Source of the DNA: an uncultured Oscillospiraceae bacterium
GTDB taxonomy: Bacteria; Bacillota_A; Clostridia; Oscillospirales; Oscillospiraceae
Length of the DNA stretch: 8,678 nt
Direction of reading: 5' to 3'
Assembly (NCBI GenBank): GCA_934561335.1
Contig: CAKTGD010000067.1
Location: 1 to 8,678 of the forward strand
Below the pieces are notes generated by a model. That model did not search any database and was not told the origin of the DNA. It saw only the letters and a program-made list of their open reading frames with translations. The position numbers and the translations under genes are program-made. Positions 5,629-8,678 of the stretch are shown piece after piece; the stretch's first letter is position 1; the number at the start of each line of letters is the position of its first letter.

Positions 5629-7632
5629 ATGATAAAATCTCCCCGTCCCGCCCGCAGCCGCCTATTTGTGCTGGCTCTTGCGCTGGGACTGATGCTGCTG
5701 CTGTTTCTCGTGGCGCTGTATGATGCCCAGATTCTGCACGGCAGCGAAAACCGGGCCAAATCCATTGCCTCCAACGCGACCCGTGAATCTGTGGAGGCAC
5801 GCCGCGGCGTATTGACCGACCGCAATGGCAAGGTGCTGGTATCCAACCGGCTGGCCTATACCCTGACGCTGAGCAAAACCGGCTTTGCCGATGATGCAGC
5901 CTTTAACGACGCCATCTGGCGGCTGATTACCCTGTGTCAGGAAAACGACACCGACTGGGTGGATACGCTGCCCCTGTCAAAATCCTCCCCCTTCCTCTAT
6001 CTGGCCTCCCGGCACGAGGAGGACTTTACCGCCTTTCTCAAGAAGGCGGAGCTGAGCGACGAGCTGACGGCCCCGCAGATGCTTGACGCGCTGCGCCGGC
6101 TGTTCGCAATCGATACGCGCTATTCCGACGGGCAGGCGCGGCTGATTGCCGGCGTCCGCTATGAGCTGTATCGCCGCAGCAGCTATGTTTTTGTAGAGGA
6201 CGCCTCCACCCAGCTGATCTCCCAGATCACCGACGGGCACTTCCTCGGCGTAACCACGGGCCAGTCCTCCCTGCGGGAGTATAACACCACCGCCGCCGCC
6301 CACATTCTGGGCCGTATCTCCCGCATCTACGCCGAGGACTGGGCGGAATACCGGGACAAGGGCTACTCCATGGATGCGCTGGTGGGTGAAAGCGGCGCGG
6401 AAAAGGCCTTTGAGGAATGGCTGCGGGGCAAAAACGGCACCCGCCTTGTCACCACCGACGACAAGGGCAAGATCACCGGCGAGGTGTATGTTGAAGAGCC
6501 AAAGCCCGGCAGCACCGTGGCGCTGACGCTGGATCTGGATCTGCAAACCGCCACCGAAGAAGCCCTTTCCACCACCATCGAGGGCATGATCGACAAGGAC
6601 AGCGACCAGCGGGGCGGCGCGGCCGCCGTGGTGAAGGTCGGCACCGGCGAGGTGCTGGCGCTGGCCTCTTACCCCAGCTTCGATCTGTCCACCTTTGGCC
6701 AGGAGTACAACACCCTGCTGGCTGACGAGCGCCTGCCTATGTTCAACCGCGCCGTGAACGGCACCTATGCCCCCGGCTCCACCTTTAAGATGGTCACGGC
6801 GGTGGCGGCGCTGGAATCCGGCGTTATCACCCCCTCGTCCACCATTCAGGACAAGGGCGTGTATACCTTCTACGAATATCCCCAGCCCCAGTGCTGGGTT
6901 TGGCGGATGGGTTATACCCACGGCCGCGTGGATGTGTCGCAGGCCATCACCGTTTCGTGCAACTACTTCTTCTATGAGGTGGGCCGCCTGACCGGTATCC
7001 AGACCATTGACGACTATGCCCTGCAATTCGGACTGGGCAGCTCCACCGGCATCGAGATCGGCGACAGCCGCGGCGCGCTGGCCTCGCCGGAATATGCCGA
7101 GGCCCACGATCTGGAGTGGACCGACGGCCAGACGCTGACCGCCGCCATCGGCCAGTCCTACAACCTGTTTACCCCCCTGCAATTGGCCAACTACATCGCC
7201 ACGCTGGTGGGCGGCGGCGAGCATTATCAGGCCCATCTTCTCAAAAGCGTCAAGACCTACGATAACAGCAAGCTGCTGTACGTCTATGATGAAGAGCCCC
7301 TCAACGTGGTGGAGATGTCCGACGCCACCATCAGCGCCGTGACAAAGGGCATGCATAATCTGACCACCGGCTCGCTGGCCGGCGCTTTCGACAAGTGCGT
7401 GGTTTCCGCCGGCGCCAAAACCGGCTCGGCTCAGGTGGGCACCGAGATCGCCAACGGCGTGTTCGTGGCCTACGCCCCCTATGAAAACCCGGAAATCGCC
7501 GTTGCCATCGTCATTGAAAAGGGCGGTGCCGGCGCGGCGCTGGCCTCCACCGCCGTGGAGATCATCAACGCCTATTTTGCTGACCATGTGGCCGGCGGCG
7601 ACGTGACCGGGGAGAATACCCTGCTGAAATGA
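5629..7632 (+). CDS. mrdA: Penicillin-binding protein 2 (class B, elongation transpeptidase)
   Basis: This class B PBP is the DD-transpeptidase that cross-links peptidoglycan during lateral wall growth, normally working with RodA and MreC. The 667-aa protein has a short basic cytoplasmic tail, one membrane helix at about 12-31, an extracellular dimerisation domain (RRGVLTDRNGKVL at about 58-70 is the conserved start), a long linker region, and a transpeptidase domain from about 300 on. The three active-site motifs are intact: S384-T-F-K387 with the acylated Ser384, S443-C-N445, and K597-T-G-S600. Other family landmarks include GSTVALTLDLDLQ, AVVKVGTGEVLALASYPSFD and AIGQSYNLFTPLQLANY. AAAGGAG (5613-5619) sets the start, 22 nt after mreD. 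Position after mreCD supports PBP2 over the septal PBP3/FtsI. No rodA is visible in the window. Confidence 0.93.
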   Translation: MIKSPRPARSRLFVLALALGLMLLLFLVALYDAQILHGSENRAKSIASNATRESVEARRGVLTDRNGKVLVSNRLAYTLTLSKTGFADDAAFNDAIWRLITLCQENDTDWVDTLPLSKSSPFLYLASRHEEDFTAFLKKAELSDELTAPQMLDALRRLFAIDTRYSDGQARLIAGVRYELYRRSSYVFVEDASTQLISQITDGHFLGVTTGQSSLREYNTTAAAHILGRISRIYAEDWAEYRDKGYSMDALVGESGAEKAFEEWLRGKNGTRLVTTDDKGKITGEVYVEEPKPGSTVALTLDLDLQTATEEALSTTIEGMIDKDSDQRGGAAAVVKVGTGEVLALASYPSFDLSTFGQEYNTLLADERLPMFNRAVNGTYAPGSTFKMVTAVAALESGVITPSSTIQDKGVYTFYEYPQPQCWVWRMGYTHGRVDVSQAITVSCNYFFYEVGRLTGIQTIDDYALQFGLGSSTGIEIGDSRGALASPEYAEAHDLEWTDGQTLTAAIGQSYNLFTPLQLANYIATLVGGGEHYQAHLLKSVKTYDNSKLLYVYDEEPLNVVEMSDATISAVTKGMHNLTTGSLAGAFDKCVVSAGAKTGSAQVGTEIANGVFVAYAPYENPEIAVAIVIEKGGAGAALASTAVEIINAYFADHVAGGDVTGENTLLK

Positions 7633-7635
7633 GGC

Positions 7636-7675
7636 TTTGTGCAGGGGGCGATGGGAACGTCGTCCCCTGCGCAAA
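7636..7675. repeat. Long 17-pair hairpin after the mrdA stop
   Basis: Starting 4 nt past the PBP2 stop codon, bases 7636-7652 pair with 7659-7675 along their whole length (14 Watson-Crick and 3 G-U pairs) around the loop GGGAAC. The core is GCAGGGG (7641-7647) with CCCCTGC (7664-7670). The stem would be very stable, but the right arm is followed by CGGATCGC, not a T-run, on either strand. It may protect the 3' end of the operon mRNA, take part in Rho-dependent or T-less termination, or be one copy of a dispersed repeat. Confidence 0.65.
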
Positions 7676-7695
7676 CGGATCGCAAGCACCGCTAT

Positions 7696-7714
7696 GGGGC
7701 CCTACATCGGCCCC
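7696..7714. repeat. Second hairpin in the mrdA-amylase spacer
   Basis: GGGGCC (7696-7701) pairs with GGCCCC (7709-7714) around CTACATC. It has no T-tract. It lies 20 nt from the larger hairpin and may belong to the same repeat unit. The rest of the spacer (to 7746) shows only the weak AAGGAA (7729-7734) ribosome binding site of the next gene and no clear promoter. Confidence 0.5.
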
Positions 7715-7746
7715 GCGAGAGAACCAATAAGGAACAACTGATTTCT

Positions 7747-8678
7747 ATGACCATTTTCAATTCCCGCGACACCTATTATAAATCCCCCTTCGGCGCCGTC
7801 AGCTGCGGCACGGACGTATCCTTTACCGTGACGCCGGGCCCCGATTATTGCGCCTGCTCCCTGCTGACAGCAGACGAATTTGCCGCCCGGCATCAGGAGC
7901 TTCCGCTTACCCCCTGCCCCGGCGGCTTTTCCGGCGTGCTGACCGCGCCGGATACCCCCGAGCTGGTGTGGTACACCTTCCGCCTGACCGGCACGGACGG
8001 TCAGGCCGTCTTTCTGGGCCGCAACGGTCTGGGCGGCGAGGCGGACCGCCAGCCGTGGCAGCTGACCGTATATGAGGAGCGCCCCACTCCCGAATGGTTC
8101 GGTCAAGGCGTAACATATCAGATTTTCCCGGATCGCTTTTGCCGCCTGACCCCGCCTGACCCTAAGGGGCTGCTGGGCTGCCGCACGGTACACGACCGGT
8201 GGGACGAGCCGCCCCGCCTTGGCCCCGATCCGCTGACAGGCCGCTGGAACAGCGACTTTTTCGGCGGCAGTCTGGCCGGCATTTGCAGCAAGCTGGACTA
8301 TCTCCAGAGCCTGTCGGTCACCACGCTGTACCTCAACCCCATCTTTTACGCCGCCAGCTGCCACCGGTACGACACGGCGGATTACCGGATGATCGACCCC
8401 ATGCTGGGCACGGAGGAGGACTTTCGTACCCTGTGCGCCGAGGCGAAAAAGCGGGGCATCCGGGTGATGCTGGACGGCGTATTCAACCACACCGGAGACG
8501 ACAGCCGCTACTTTAACCGCCACGGCTTTTTCGATACCCCCGGCGCTTATCAGAGCAAGGAATCCCCTTGGTACGACTGGTTTTGCTTCCAGCACTGGCC
8601 CGACGAGTACGACGCATGGTGGGGCATCGACACCCTGCCCGCCGTCAATGAAAACGCGGCCTCCTACCGGGATTTCAT
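7747..8678 (+). CDS. Glycoside hydrolase family 13 (alpha-amylase family) protein, 3' end outside window
   Basis: A partial gene: 310 codons are visible and the frame is still open at the window edge. The product is an alpha-amylase-family enzyme acting on alpha-glucans or maltooligosaccharides. Residues about 1-115 look like an N-terminal beta-sandwich domain; the catalytic barrel then begins with GVTYQIFPDRF (121-131), typical of neopullulanase/cyclomaltodextrinase-like and related GH13 enzymes. Conserved region I is D243-G-V-F-N-H248, and GIDTLPAVNE (293-302) is the usual segment before the second barrel half. The nucleophile Asp, the acid/base Glu and the final His-Asp motif lie beyond the window, so activity and subfamily cannot be judged. 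No signal peptide is visible, so a cytoplasmic role in maltodextrin breakdown is inferred. The ATG at 7747 is preceded by AAGGAA (7729-7734) at a rather long 12-nt spacing. It is probably not part of the shape operon. Confidence 0.85.
   Translation, partial: MTIFNSRDTYYKSPFGAVSCGTDVSFTVTPGPDYCACSLLTADEFAARHQELPLTPCPGGFSGVLTAPDTPELVWYTFRLTGTDGQAVFLGRNGLGGEADRQPWQLTVYEERPTPEWFGQGVTYQIFPDRFCRLTPPDPKGLLGCRTVHDRWDEPPRLGPDPLTGRWNSDFFGGSLAGICSKLDYLQSLSVTTLYLNPIFYAASCHRYDTADYRMIDPMLGTEEDFRTLCAEAKKRGIRVMLDGVFNHTGDDSRYFNRHGFFDTPGAYQSKESPWYDWFCFQHWPDEYDAWWGIDTLPAVNENAASYRDF

Noticed and set aside
5126..5632. Second plus-strand frame of 168 codons overlapping mreD
   Set aside because: Its product is Arg/Gly/Ala-rich without membrane segments. 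The other frame has MreD-like topology and a start placed right after mreC.
5977..7689. 570-aa open frame on the minus strand across mrdA
   Set aside because: It is fully antisense to a complete PBP2 gene with intact catalytic motifs. The translation is Gly/His/Ala/Gln-rich with no recognisable domain, as expected from the GC-rich third codon positions of the real gene.

Overview
The window reads as a chromosomal segment of a GC-rich, Gram-positive-type anaerobe of the Clostridia. The order Oscillospirales is the best guess. This rests on purine-rich AGGAGG-type ribosome binding sites, short intergenic gaps, the zapA / U32-protease pairing, a Maf-MreC-MreD-PBP2 cluster, and a Clostridia-like glycoside hydrolase 13 protein. 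The genus cannot be fixed from the sequence alone. All genes lie on the + strand.

Region 1 (1 to about 660) has no credible gene. It is packed with inverted repeats: at least ten dyads, including near-perfect 19-nt arms at 289-307/345-363 and a perfect 12-bp stem at 497-508/515-526. It looks like a mosaic of dispersed palindromic repeats or an unrecognised structured RNA. Its last part carries an extended -10 promoter (661-669) driving the operon.

Region 2 (712 to 7632) is a probable operon of cell-division and cell-shape genes: zapA (divisome), a U32-family protein of the RlhA/collagenase-like type, dut (dUTPase), maf (nucleotide pyrophosphatase), mreC, mreD and mrdA (penicillin-binding protein 2). 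Spacing runs from a 4-nt overlap to 22 nt, except for a 106-nt AT-richer leader before dut, where a secondary promoter is possible. The usual actin-like mreB is not next to mreC. The products fall into three jobs: septum/FtsZ organisation (ZapA), the elongation scaffold and its transpeptidase (MreC, MreD, PBP2), and nucleotide-pool cleaning (Dut, Maf), plus one probable RNA-modifying or protease-like Fe-S enzyme (U32).

Region 3 (7633 to 7746) is a spacer with a long 17-pair hairpin directly after the PBP2 stop and a second, shorter hairpin. Neither is followed by a T-tract. Region 4 (7747 to the window end) is the 5' part of a cytoplasmic alpha-amylase-family glycosidase, cut by the window edge.

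No clearly novel multi-gene system is visible. The most unusual material is the palindrome-rich upstream block with mutually exclusive pairings. Smaller points of interest are the missing mreB, a hairpin over the PBP2 ribosome binding site, a small in-frame duplication in the U32 protein, and the large hairpin closing the operon.
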